DNA of 64,000 nt from the NCBI GenBank assembly GCA_031291475.1, contig JARLIY010000103.1:62001-126000 (forward strand), written 5' to 3'. Below are positions 27,986-36,805 of this stretch, piece after piece. The translations under genes were made by a program, and so were the position numbers. This DNA is from Xanthobacteraceae bacterium (lineage in GTDB: Bacteria > Pseudomonadota > Alphaproteobacteria > Rhizobiales > Xanthobacteraceae). Under the pieces are notes generated by a model. The model made no database searches and was not told where the DNA came from. It was given only the letters and a program-made list of their open reading frames with translations. How positions within the stretch are numbered: position 1 is the stretch's first letter; each line of letters starts with the position of its first letter.

Positions 27986-29512
27986 TCACGCAATTTTCCG
28001 TGGCTGTCGCTCTGCGGCCACGCTTTCGAGCCCGGCTTCCGCGTCACTCTCGCCGCTTGCACCCAGGCCGAGCGCCTCCAACTTGCGGTAGAGCGTCGAC
28101 CGCCCGATTTGCAGGCGTCGCGCCACTTCCGACATCTGCCCCCGGTAATGGGTAACGGCATACCGGATGAGGTCGGCCTCAAGCTCTTCGAGCGGCCGTA
28201 CCTCGCCCTCGGCATCGAGCAACGGCAGTGCATCGACCGGCGGTCCCGCCCGCGTCACGGGTGCGGCCACCGGCTCGGCGAAGGATTCCGCCGGCTCCTC
28301 GGCCTGCCCCTCCGCGGGCGGCGCGGCCGGAAGCGATATCTGCGCGCTGATCTGCGGGAATTCGTCGGTGCCGATGCTGTCGCCCTCGGCCAGGACGACG
28401 GCGCGGAACACCGCGTTTTCGAGCTGACGGATATTGCCCGGCCAGCGGTAGGCGGCCAGCAGCCGCAGTGCTTCCGGGGTGAGGAGGCGAATGCGTTTTC
28501 CTTCCTCCGCTGTAAACAGCGCGAGGAAGTGCCGGGCGAGGGCGGGAATGTCCGCCGGCCGTTCACTCAAGGGCGGCACCGTGATCGGAAAGACGTGCAG
28601 CCGGTAAAACAGGTCTTCGCGGAAGCGGCCCTCTTTCACGTCGGCGATCAGGTCGCGATTGGTGGCCGATATGATCCGCACATCGACCTTCAGGGGCTTG
28701 CGGGCGCCGACCGGCTCGACTTCGCCTTCCTGGATGGCGCGCAGGAGCTTGACCTGGGCCGCCGGCGGCAATTCGCCGACCTCGTCGAGAAACAACGTGC
28801 CGCCCGAGGCCTCGACGAATTTGCCGACATGGCGCTCGGTCGCGCCGGTGAACGATCCCTTCTCATGGCCGAACAAAATCGACTCGACGAGGTTTTCCGG
28901 CATGGCGCCGCAATTGACCGCGACGAACGGCTTGGTTCGCCGCTCGCCGGAGCCATGGATCGCGCGCGCGATCAATTCCTTGCCGACACCGGATTCGCCG
29001 GCGACGAGCACGGGGATGTTCGAGGCGGCTGCCTTCTCCGCCATGCGCAGGACGGCATGCATGGCCGGGCTCTTGGTGATAATGTCCTTGAAGCCGAGCG
29101 TGCCGGAGCGGCTGTGCTTTATGCGGTTGAGCTCGCCTTCGAGCGCGCTGGCGTTAAGGGCATTGCGCAGGCTCACTTGCATGCGCTCGGCGCCGACCGG
29201 CTTGACCACGAAATCGACCGCGCCGGCGCGCATCGCCGAAACGACATTGTCGATGCCGCCGTGGGCGGTCTGCACGATCACCGGCACGTTGATCGCGGCC
29301 TGGCGCAACCTGGCGAGAACGCCGAGACCGTCGAGGTTGGGCATCACCAGATCGAGGATGACGCAATCGTACCGCCCGCCATCGGGCCCGATGAGCAGAG
29401 CCAGCGCCGCGTCGCCGTTATCGAGCGTCACAGTTTCGTAGCCGAATTTTTGCAGCATGCCTTCGAGCAGCCGGCACTGCACCGGATCGTCGTCGACGAT
29501 AAGGATAGCCAT
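27986..29512 (-). CDS. NtrC-family sigma-54 activator with receiver domain (orphan)
   Basis: 508 residues; the ATG at 29512 follows GAGGAA by five bases. Receiver domain about 1-120 with acidic pocket (VDDD near 6-9) and phosphorylatable Asp near 55 ([12 protein letters not shown]); AAA+ domain with Walker A GESGVGKE, sigma-54 contact loop reading GSFTGA rather than the usual GAFTGA, and Walker [12 protein letters not shown]; an Ala/Glu/Pro-rich linker; then a Fis-type helix-turn-helix at about 455-490 ([24 protein letters not shown]). It will remodel RpoN holoenzyme at target promoters when phosphorylated. No sensor kinase gene is adjacent. Whether it acts on the sigma-54 promoter at 2899 is unknown. 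Confidence 0.92.
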   Translation of the reverse strand: MAILIVDDDPVQCRLLEGMLQKFGYETVTLDNGDAALALLIGPDGGRYDCVILDLVMPNLDGLGVLARLRQAAINVPVIVQTAHGGIDNVVSAMRAGAVDFVVKPVGAERMQVSLRNALNASALEGELNRIKHSRSGTLGFKDIITKSPAMHAVLRMAEKAAASNIPVLVAGESGVGKELIARAIHGSGERRTKPFVAVNCGAMPENLVESILFGHEKGSFTGATERHVGKFVEASGGTLFLDEVGELPPAAQVKLLRAIQEGEVEPVGARKPLKVDVRIISATNRDLIADVKEGRFREDLFYRLHVFPITVPPLSERPADIPALARHFLALFTAEEGKRIRLLTPEALRLLAAYRWPGNIRQLENAVFRAVVLAEGDSIGTDEFPQISAQISLPAAPPAEGQAEEPAESFAEPVAAPVTRAGPPVDALPLLDAEGEVRPLEELEADLIRYAVTHYRGQMSEVARRLQIGRSTLYRKLEALGLGASGESDAEAGLESVAAERQPRKIA

Positions 29513-29622
29513 CGGTTCCTCGACTGATGGGTCCGGCACGCTGTCCTGTGCCGTTTCGGGGCACTCTGGCCGAGGAGGTTTAAGGGGGTGTTAACCCGCT
29601 TTTCGCACCCGAAGGATTTGGT

Positions 29623-30486
29623 TCAAGCCGCCGGCGCCGACAGCAGGCCGGCAAATGTCTTGGCAAAGGTATGCGTGTCGCCGGGCCAGCGCGCCGAAAC
29701 ATAGTTGCCGTCGCGGACAACGAAGGCCGGCCGGTCATCGTCGAAAGTGTCGCGGGTCATACCGCTGGTCTTGCGCCGGTAATCCGGTGTACCGGGCGGG
29801 ACATCGAGGAAATCTTCCGGGCGCGCTAGCGCGCGCGTCACCTCCTGCTGCACAGACATGTAGCCCGCGGGCTCTCCGGGCTTGTCAACATAGGTGCGAT
29901 AATAGTTCGGGTCCCAGAAGCGGGCGATCCGCCCGACCTTCCAGCCGGCGTTTTCCAGCGCCCAGGTGAGTGCCGTGGTGCGGCGCCCAAAGAGGACCGA
30001 ATGGCCGTCGGGGTTACGGCTTCGCGCCGCGAGCAAGACGCCATGGCAGATTGCCGCCACCGGCAACCCGGCGGCGAAAAATTGCACCACGAGTTTTTGC
30101 AGGACGTCGCTCTCGAAATATTCGCGCATGCCGCGCGCGCGATGCCCACCGGGCAACAGCAGTCCGTCGAAGTCTTCGCGCCGCACTTGCGACCACGACA
30201 GCGGCGCCTGGTAGGCCGGATCTTGCAGCATTGCGGCGTAGGCCTGCCGTGCCTCGGCATTGGCCCGCATCAGCCGGCCGATGGCGGTGAAGCGCCTAAG
30301 CCCCGGAATGAAGCCCCAGGGATCGAGCCCTTGACCGGTGATCATCATATCGTCGGCGCGCCCCGGCCAGCCGTCGGGCGTGGCGAACATCACCGAATGC
30401 CCAAGCCGCTTGAGCACGCTCCAGCTGATGGCGGCCTCGGTCGGATCGAAATCCCTGCTTGGGATCGGAACGATGACCTTTGCCAT
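29623..30486 (-). CDS. DJ-1/PfpI-like type 1 glutamine amidotransferase-domain protein
   Basis: 287 residues, GGAGAA six bases before the ATG. The nucleophile elbow AICHG (Cys147, His148) is clear, preceded by DGLLLPGGHRARGM near 108-120 that supplies the family's Gly-rich loop and by an acidic residue in the N-terminal strand region (RDFDPTEAA). PfpI/DJ-1 relatives include chaperone/deglycase-like proteins, proteases and isocyanide hydratases; this long form (normal core about 180) has an extra C-terminal section. It is transcribed divergently from the peptidase gene. Biochemical function cannot be assigned. Confidence 0.83.
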   Translation of the reverse strand: MAKVIVPIPSRDFDPTEAAISWSVLKRLGHSVMFATPDGWPGRADDMMITGQGLDPWGFIPGLRRFTAIGRLMRANAEARQAYAAMLQDPAYQAPLSWSQVRREDFDGLLLPGGHRARGMREYFESDVLQKLVVQFFAAGLPVAAICHGVLLAARSRNPDGHSVLFGRRTTALTWALENAGWKVGRIARFWDPNYYRTYVDKPGEPAGYMSVQQEVTRALARPEDFLDVPPGTPDYRRKTSGMTRDTFDDDRPAFVVRDGNYVSARWPGDTHTFAKTFAGLLSAPAA

Positions 30487-30573
30487 GTCGTTCTCCGGCG
30501 CGAAGGCTGCGGCCTTGCGCGCGCCTTAGTGCTGCGCCACATGAATGGCCGGTGAGGCCGACGATTCCATTCC

Positions 30574-32427
30574 ATGCGTTCCAAGACAATGGCAAAAGGA
30601 ATAGCCGCCAAACGGCACGCTAAAAGCCGGCCGCCGGCGCGAAAATCCGCGCTCGGTGCATTGCCCGAGTGGAATCTCGCCGACCTTTATGCCGGCCTCG
30701 ACGATCCGGCGATCAAGCGCGACCTCGACCGCGCCGATGCGGAATGCGTCGCCTTCGAGAGCGCCTATAAGGGCAAGCTCGACGATCTGGCGCGCTCGGC
30801 GCAAGCCAGCGTCGCGCTTGCCGAAGCGGTGCGCCGTTACGAGGCGATCGACGATCTCATGGGACGGCTCGGATCCTATGCCGGGCTCCTGCATGCCGGC
30901 AACACGGTCGATCCGGCGCGCACCAAATTCTATGGCGACGTGCAGGAGCGGCTGACCGCGGCCTCAACCCACCTTCTGTTCTTCTCGCTCGAACTTAACC
31001 GTATCGACGACGCGCTCCTGGAAGCGGCCATGGCCGATCCGGCGCTCGGCCATTATCGGCCATGGCTGGAAGACGTGCGCCGCTACCGGCCGTATCAGCT
31101 CGAAGACCGCATCGAGCAGCTCTTTCACGAAAAATCGATGACCGCCTATTCCGCCTGGAACCGGCAGTTCGATGCGGCCATCGCCAATTTGCGCTTCGAG
31201 GTGTTGGGAAAGACCTTGGCCATTGAGCCGACGCTCAATCTCCTGCAAGACCGGTCGGGAGCAAAGCGCAAGGCCGCGGCGCAGGCGCTGGCGGCGACGT
31301 TCAAGGATCACGTGCAAGAATTCGCGCTGATCACCAACACGCTCGCCAAGGACAAGGAAATCTCTGACCGCTGGCGCGGCTTTGCCGATATCGCCGACGA
31401 CCGTCACCTCTCCAACCGGGTCGAGCGCGAAGTGGTCGATGCGCTGGTCGCGGCGGTGCGCGCCGCCTATCCGCGGCTGTCGCACCGCTATTACGCGCTC
31501 AAAGCCAGATGGTTCGGCAAAAAGCGGCTGCCGCATTGGGATCGCAACGCGCCATTGCCGCAAGTGCCCACGCGCACCGTGGGTTGGGTCGAGGCGCGCA
31601 ACACGGTGTTGACCGCCTATGGCGCTTTCTCGCCGAGGATGGCGGAGATCGCCGAACGTTTCTTCGATCGGCGCTGGATCGATGCGCCGGTGCGCCCCGG
31701 CAAGGCGCCGGGCGCGTTCGCGCATCCGACGACGCCGTCGGCGCACCCTTACGTGCTGCTGAACTACCAGGGCAAGCCGCGCGACGTGATGACGCTCGCG
31801 CATGAGTTGGGGCACGGCGTGCATCAGGTGCTCGCGGCGCCCAACGGCGCGCTGATGGCGCCGACACCGCTGACGCTGGCCGAAACCGCGAGCGTGTTCG
31901 GCGAGATGCTCACCTTCAGGAAGCTCCTTGCCGCCACGAGCGACGGCAAAGAGCGCAAGGCGATGCTGGCCGCCAAAGTCGAAGATATGATCAATACGGT
32001 GGTGCGGCAGATCGCGTTCTATACATTCGAGCGCTCCGTTCACACCGAGCGCAAGAGCGGCGAATTGACGGCGGAGCGCATCGGCGAATTATGGCTTGCC
32101 GTGCAGCACGAAAGCCTCGGCCCGGCGATCGAGCTCAAGCCCGGCTACGAGACCTTCTGGGCGTATATTCCGCATTTCATCCACTCGCCGTTCTACGTTT
32201 ATGCCTATGCGTTCGGCGATTGCCTGGTGAATTCGCTCTATGCCGTCTACGAGCACGCCACCGAGGGCTTTGCCGAGCGTTATCTCGCCATGCTCGCCGC
32301 CGGCGGCACCAAGCACCATTCCGAGCTGCTCGCTCCCTTCGGCCTCGACGCCCGCGATCCCGCCTTCTGGCAAGGCGGCTTAAGCGTCATCGAGCGGATG
32401 ATCGCGGAGCTGGAAAGCTTGGGCTAG
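30574..32427 (+). CDS. M3-family oligoendopeptidase (PepF-like)
   Basis: 617 residues from the ATG at 30574, or 612 from the ATG at 30589; neither has a clear ribosome site. The zinc motif HELGHGVHQ (HExxH) is at about residue 410, followed 25 or so residues on by the third ligand region LAETASVFGEM, which is the M3 GxxETASxFxE signature. It has the long all-helical N-terminal half of PepF/M3B enzymes (about 50-200). It hydrolyses short peptides in the cytoplasm; no signal peptide is seen. Stands alone, converging on the SDR gene with a 23-bp gap. Confidence 0.93.
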   Translation: MRSKTMAKGIAAKRHAKSRPPARKSALGALPEWNLADLYAGLDDPAIKRDLDRADAECVAFESAYKGKLDDLARSAQASVALAEAVRRYEAIDDLMGRLGSYAGLLHAGNTVDPARTKFYGDVQERLTAASTHLLFFSLELNRIDDALLEAAMADPALGHYRPWLEDVRRYRPYQLEDRIEQLFHEKSMTAYSAWNRQFDAAIANLRFEVLGKTLAIEPTLNLLQDRSGAKRKAAAQALAATFKDHVQEFALITNTLAKDKEISDRWRGFADIADDRHLSNRVEREVVDALVAAVRAAYPRLSHRYYALKARWFGKKRLPHWDRNAPLPQVPTRTVGWVEARNTVLTAYGAFSPRMAEIAERFFDRRWIDAPVRPGKAPGAFAHPTTPSAHPYVLLNYQGKPRDVMTLAHELGHGVHQVLAAPNGALMAPTPLTLAETASVFGEMLTFRKLLAATSDGKERKAMLAAKVEDMINTVVRQIAFYTFERSVHTERKSGELTAERIGELWLAVQHESLGPAIELKPGYETFWAYIPHFIHSPFYVYAYAFGDCLVNSLYAVYEHATEGFAERYLAMLAAGGTKHHSELLAPFGLDARDPAFWQGGLSVIERMIAELESLG

Positions 32428-32450
32428 TCCAACGGCGGCCGAAACAAGCG

Positions 32451-33278
32451 TCAGGAAAATCCCTGCGATACGCTCCAAATCAGCCGGTCGAAGATCCGGT
32501 CGGGCAGAATCTTTTTCAGGAACAGGATGAGGTGGGCGCCGCCGCTGGTGGCGTAGCGGGTCTTCGGCCGCCTGGCGCTGACGGCCCGCAGTATCGTTCT
32601 GGCGACCACCTCGGGCGGTGAGGCGAGTTTCGAGGTGTCGGCCTGATCGAGCAACCGGGCATAGCGTTCCGCCTGCGCGGCGTAGGCGCCGTTGCCGGAG
32701 ACATGCAGCAGGCCCTCGCGCGCAATGCCGGCCCATTCGGTGCGGATCGCTCCCGGCTCGACGAGGATGACGTCGATGCCAAGCCGCCGCACCTCCACGC
32801 GCAGACAATCGCTCAATCCCTCGACCGCGAATTTGGTGGCGTGATACCAGCTGCCCAACGGCTCCCAGATTTTTCCGCCGATCGAGGTGATGTTGACGAT
32901 CTTGCCGGACCTTTGCGCGCGCATCATCGGCAGGACCAATTGGGTGAGCCGCGCCAGGCCGACGACATTGACCTCGAATTGCCGCCGCGCTTCGGCAAGC
33001 GGTACGTCCTCGAGCGCGCCGTAAGAGCCATAACCGGCATTATTGACCAGGACGTCGAGGCGTCCGGCGCCGGCCTTGATCGCCGCCACAGAGGCAACGA
33101 TCGAGGCATCGTCGGTGAGGTCGAGTTTTATGAGCGTCGCGCCAAGCGCGGCGAGGCCGGCCATGCGCTCAAGGCGACGCGCGCCGGCGAACACTGTGTA
33201 GCCGGCGGCGAGCAGTTCGCGCGCGGTGGCTTCGCCGATGCCGGCGGACGCGCCCGTGACCAATGCGATCTTGCTCAT
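32451..33278 (-). CDS. Short-chain dehydrogenase/reductase, MerR-controlled
   Basis: 275 residues from the ATG at 33278 (GGGAG-type site 6-13 bases upstream). Classical SDR: TGASAGIGEAT at 8-18 for NAD(P) binding, NNAGYG near 83, catalytic Ser before the YxxxK motif in SWYHATKFAVEGL near 150. The C-terminal extension from 190 is typical of the 17-beta-HSD/retinol-dehydrogenase-like oxidoreductases, with no clear substrate. Its promoter has a 19-bp spacer with a dyad, the architecture of MerR-activated promoters, and the MerR gene is encoded divergently 72 bases away. Confidence 0.9.
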   Translation of the reverse strand: MSKIALVTGASAGIGEATARELLAAGYTVFAGARRLERMAGLAALGATLIKLDLTDDASIVASVAAIKAGAGRLDVLVNNAGYGSYGALEDVPLAEARRQFEVNVVGLARLTQLVLPMMRAQRSGKIVNITSIGGKIWEPLGSWYHATKFAVEGLSDCLRVEVRRLGIDVILVEPGAIRTEWAGIAREGLLHVSGNGAYAAQAERYARLLDQADTSKLASPPEVVARTILRAVSARRPKTRYATSGGAHLILFLKKILPDRIFDRLIWSVSQGFS

Positions 33279-33308
33279 TTCAACCGCTCCCAAAGCGAAC
33301 AAGAACGG

Positions 33309-33339
33309 GTTATAAGCGTGGACCAAGGTCCATGGTCAA
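33309..33339 (-). promoter_or_regulatory. MerR-type promoter with 19-bp spacer and operator dyad
   Basis: On the minus strand TTGACC (-35, 33339-33334) and TATAAC (-10, 33314-33309) are 19 bases apart, two more than optimal. The spacer contains a perfect dyad, TGGACC-TT-GGTCCA (33332-33319). Long spacers with a central dyad are diagnostic of MerR-family activation, where the regulator twists the DNA to align the two boxes. Predicted start near 33302, 24 bases ahead of the SDR ATG. Confidence 0.82.
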
Positions 33340-33350
33340 GGGGCGAGGCG

Positions 33351-33806
33351 ATGCTGATTTCCGAATTCGCGCGCGCGGCCGGGCTGACGCCCGACACCGT
33401 CCGCTTCTATGTCAGGCGCGGGTTGTTGACGCCGCTCGCCGGGCGCAAGGGCGGCTCAAATCCCTACCAAGTGTTCACCGACGAACATGTGCAGATTGCG
33501 CGGATGATCCGCATGGGTCAGTCGCTGGGCTTTTCGCTCCGCGAAATCGTCGCCCTGAACGTCGAGTATCAAGCCAGGCGCATGACCGCCTCGCGCGGCG
33601 CGGAGATTTTGCGCGGGCAGCTCGCGCGTCTGGAAGAAAAGGCGGCGCATGTCGAGGCAATGATGCGTTACATCCGTGCAAAGCTCGCATGGCTCGAAAC
33701 CGGTGGCAAAGGGCCGGAACCGAATTTTACCGATTACGAGCGGCTGTCCCGTGTTATCGGCATGGAGCCGCGGGCGAGACTCCGGCAGGGCCGGAGGCGT
33801 GCGTAA
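33351..33806 (+). CDS. MerR-family transcriptional regulator
   Basis: 151 residues from the ATG at 33351 with a GAGG-type site just upstream. The N-terminal winged helix-turn-helix reads ISEFARAAGLTPDTVRFYVRRGLLTP with the wing GSNPYQVFTDEHV, then the dimerisation helix about 80-115 (RGAEILRGQLARLEEKAAHVEAMM). There are no Cys residues, so metal or Cys-based redox sensing is unlikely; the short C-terminal region leaves the ligand unknown. It is expected to bind the dyad at 33319-33332, regulating both its own and the SDR promoter. Its TAA overlaps the next gene's ATG (TAATG). Confidence 0.92.
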   Translation: MLISEFARAAGLTPDTVRFYVRRGLLTPLAGRKGGSNPYQVFTDEHVQIARMIRMGQSLGFSLREIVALNVEYQARRMTASRGAEILRGQLARLEEKAAHVEAMMRYIRAKLAWLETGGKGPEPNFTDYERLSRVIGMEPRARLRQGRRRA

Positions 33807-35182
33807 TGCCGAAACGCGATAAACCCGACCGCGAAAAAAATCGTTTCTCCGCCCGGGCGGTGCGCTACGCGCGGGTCGGCGCCAATGTCGGCCGGGTGGC
33901 GGCGCGCTATGGCGGCAGGAGGCTTTTTGGCGGTGAGCCGAACCGCGCCGGCGAGGCGAGTGCGCTGTCGTCCGCGCTCGGGCACCTCAAAGGCCCGCTG
34001 ATGAAAGTCGCCCAGCTGATGGCGACGATTCCCGATCTGTTGCCGCCGGAATACGCCGCCGAATTGCAGAAGCTGCAAAGCGAAGCGCCGCCGATGGGCT
34101 GGGCCTTCGTCAAGCGGCGGATGAATGCCGAGCTTGGTCCCGATTGGCAGCAAAAGTTTGCGAGTTTCGAACACCATCCGGCTGCGGCCGCGTCGCTCGG
34201 CCAGGTGCATCGCGCGCGCTCGCTGGACGGCGCGATGCTCGCTTGCAAGCTGCAATATGCCGACATGCAGTCGGCAGTCGAAGCCGATTTGCAGCAGTTG
34301 CAATGGCTGCTCGCCATCCGCCGCCGCCTCGATTCGGCGATCGACACCACGGAGATCGGCAAGGAGATCGGCGAACGCATGCGCGAGGAGCTCGACTACC
34401 GACGCGAGGCCAAGCATGTCGCGCTCTATCGCACTATGCTCGACGGTGTCGACATCGTGCGCGTGCCGCGCGCGTGGCCGGAGCTGTCGACCGGTCGCTT
34501 GCTCACGCTCGACTGGCTCGACGGCACCCGCATGCTCGCGCACCGGAACGATCCGCTCGCCGTGCGCAACCTGCTCGCCACCGCCATGTTCACCGCCTGG
34601 TGGTTTCCGTTCAGCCGCTTCGGCGTCATCCACGGCGACCCGCATCTGGGCAATTACACGATATTCGAAAAGAACGGTAAGCCCGCCGGCATCAACCTCC
34701 TGGATTACGGCTGCATCCGCATCTTCGCCCCGAAATTCGTCCGCGGCGTCGTCGATCTCTATCACGGGCTGTTGCGCGGCGACGACGGTCTGGTCGTGCA
34801 CGCTTACGAAACCTGGGGCTTCCGCCGGCTTTCGCGCGAGCTCATCGAGACGCTCAACATCTGGGCGCGTTTCATCTACGCGCCGCTGCTCGACGACCGG
34901 GTGCGCACCATCGCCGACGGCGTGGCGCCGAGCGAATACGGCCGGCGCGAAGCGTTTCGCGTGCATCAGGCGCTCAAGCAGAAAGGACCGGTGACGGTGC
35001 CGCGCGAATTTGTGTTCATGGATCGCGCGGCGATCGGATTGGGCTCGGTGTTTCTGCACCTGCGCGCCGAGCTTAATTTCTACCGGTTGTTCAACGAAGC
35101 GATCGAGCATTTCTCTATGGATCGCGTCGCCAAGAGGCAGAAATCGGCGATGAGCGCAGCCGGTTTGCTGGACGGCCACTGA
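33806..35182 (+). CDS. ABC1/UbiB-family atypical kinase-like protein
   Basis: 458 residues. Family motifs: KGPLMKVAQ near 65-73 (KxGQ motif with Ala in the Gly place), the Ala-rich PAAAASLGQVH near 125-135, nucleotide-binding Lys in ACKLQYADMQ, HGDPHLGNY near 275 and DYG near 300. UbiB/COQ8 relatives bind or hydrolyse ATP and support ubiquinone biosynthesis or lipid processes at membranes. This lacks the C-terminal membrane helices typical of true UbiB, so it is better called an ABC1-family paralogue. Translationally coupled to the MerR gene (TAATG), which suggests shared regulation. Confidence 0.88.
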   Translation: MPKRDKPDREKNRFSARAVRYARVGANVGRVAARYGGRRLFGGEPNRAGEASALSSALGHLKGPLMKVAQLMATIPDLLPPEYAAELQKLQSEAPPMGWAFVKRRMNAELGPDWQQKFASFEHHPAAAASLGQVHRARSLDGAMLACKLQYADMQSAVEADLQQLQWLLAIRRRLDSAIDTTEIGKEIGERMREELDYRREAKHVALYRTMLDGVDIVRVPRAWPELSTGRLLTLDWLDGTRMLAHRNDPLAVRNLLATAMFTAWWFPFSRFGVIHGDPHLGNYTIFEKNGKPAGINLLDYGCIRIFAPKFVRGVVDLYHGLLRGDDGLVVHAYETWGFRRLSRELIETLNIWARFIYAPLLDDRVRTIADGVAPSEYGRREAFRVHQALKQKGPVTVPREFVFMDRAAIGLGSVFLHLRAELNFYRLFNEAIEHFSMDRVAKRQKSAMSAAGLLDGH

Positions 35183-35240
35183 AACTATGCGTGGCTCTGG
35201 CTCGTTGATATGACGACGCCGCATTTTGGGGACCAATCCG

Positions 35241-36764
35241 ATGTCGAGAATTTGGGCGCGCAAATCGATCGCGGCGTTGGAAGCCGAAGCAGAGGATCCG
35301 CAAGTCCAGTCGCTGACGACCCATAACGGGGTGCCCCTCAAGCGCAGTCTGTCGGCGCTCAATCTTGTTTTGCTGGGCATCGGCGCCATTATCGGCGCCG
35401 GCATTTTCGTGCTGACCGGACATGCCGCCGCCGCCAATGCCGGCCCGGCGATCACCTTGTCCTTCGTGCTGGGCGCGTTTGCTTGCGCGTTTGCCGGCCT
35501 CTGCTACGCGGAAATGGCTTCGTCCGTGCCGATTGCCGGCAGCGCCTACACCTACGCCTACGCCACGATGGGAGAACTCGTGGCCTGGATCATCGGCTGG
35601 GACCTGATCCTCGAATACGCGCTCGGCGGCACCACGGTCGCTATCGGCTGGTCGGGATATATTGTGAGCTTCCTCAAGGATATCGGCATTGTCGTGCCGC
35701 CGGCCTTTGCCGGCTCGCCGTTTTCCTACGACCCCGCCGATCACGTGTGGCACGCGACCGGCGCCCTGCTCAACGTCCCGGCGATGGTAGTGATCGCCGC
35801 CGTTTCGGCGTTGCTGATTGTCGGCGTCCACGAATCCGCGCGCGCCAACAACGTCATCGTCGGCATCAAGCTCGTGATTATTCTTGTCTTCATCGCGGTG
35901 GCCGCGCCGTTTGTCAGCACCGCGCATTGGGTGACAGCGAGCAACCCGGCGGGCCACTTCATTCCGCCCAATGCCGGGCCCGGCCTATTCGGCATCAGCG
36001 GCGTCATTCGCGGCGCCGCCGTTGTGTTCTTCGCCTATATCGGCTTCGACGCGGTCTCGACGGCGGCACAAGAGGCGAAGAATCCGACGCGCGACATGCC
36101 GATCGGCATTCTCGGATCGCTCGCCGTATGCACCGTGCTCTACATGGCGGTCGGCTTCGTGCTCACCGGCATCGTGCCCTACGACAAGCTCAACGTTCCC
36201 GATCCTATCGCCGTCGGCATCGACGCCGTGGGCTTAAGCATCCTCTCGCCGATCCTCAAAATCGGTATCATCCTCGGATTGACCTCGGTCATTCTGGTGA
36301 TGCTCTTGGCGCAGCCGCGCATTTTCTATTCGATGGGCCGCGACGGATTGTTGCCGCCGGCGGCGGCAAAAGTACACAGCCGGTTTCGCACGCCTTACGT
36401 GACCACGATCATCACCGGTGTCGTCGTGATGGTGCTTGCCGGGCTGCTGCCGATCGGCCTGGTCGGCGAACTGGTCAGCATCGGCACCCTGTTCGCGTTC
36501 GCGATTGTCTGCGTCGGCGTGCTTGTTCTGCGGTTCACCGAGCCGGAACTCGCGCGTCCGTTCAAGGCGCCCGCGATCTATGTCGTCGCGCCCTTGGGCG
36601 CGGCTTCCTCACTGTTTTTGATGTTTGGATTGCCGCTCGACACTTGGCTGCGTTTTGGCGGCTGGATGGTGATCGGGCTTCTGCTCTATGGCCTCTACGG
36701 TATCAGGCACGCACGCGCCACAACGCAAAGCACAACCGCGTCGCGCGCATCGCTTCCCGGATGA
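35241..36764 (+). CDS. Amino acid permease (APC superfamily, CAT type)
   Basis: 507 residues from the ATG at 35241; an in-frame TTG at 35226 is an alternative. Opens [28 protein letters not shown], the APC signature of unwound helix 1 with the GAIIGAGIF substrate loop, and has about twelve to fourteen membrane segments, including [25 protein letters not shown] near 280, the helix 6-7 signature of the cationic amino-acid transporter branch. It imports amino acids with protons or by exchange; substrate cannot be fixed. Just downstream lies a cytosolic aminopeptidase gene. Confidence 0.93.
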   Translation: MSRIWARKSIAALEAEAEDPQVQSLTTHNGVPLKRSLSALNLVLLGIGAIIGAGIFVLTGHAAAANAGPAITLSFVLGAFACAFAGLCYAEMASSVPIAGSAYTYAYATMGELVAWIIGWDLILEYALGGTTVAIGWSGYIVSFLKDIGIVVPPAFAGSPFSYDPADHVWHATGALLNVPAMVVIAAVSALLIVGVHESARANNVIVGIKLVIILVFIAVAAPFVSTAHWVTASNPAGHFIPPNAGPGLFGISGVIRGAAVVFFAYIGFDAVSTAAQEAKNPTRDMPIGILGSLAVCTVLYMAVGFVLTGIVPYDKLNVPDPIAVGIDAVGLSILSPILKIGIILGLTSVILVMLLAQPRIFYSMGRDGLLPPAAAKVHSRFRTPYVTTIITGVVVMVLAGLLPIGLVGELVSIGTLFAFAIVCVGVLVLRFTEPELARPFKAPAIYVVAPLGAASSLFLMFGLPLDTWLRFGGWMVIGLLLYGLYGIRHARATTQSTTASRASLPG

Positions 36765-36805
36765 CGTGCGACGTGGTAGCAGGGCGTCGCACATACGAAC
36801 CACTG

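Noticed and set aside
33734-35455. A 573-codon minus-strand frame over the ABC1-kinase gene
   Set aside because: Antisense shadow; the plus strand encodes all ABC1 family motifs.
36761-36805. Earlier start of the M17 aminopeptidase overlapping the permease stop
   Set aside because: The ATGA overlap is attractive, but the extra 15 residues have no family support; kept as an alternative only.
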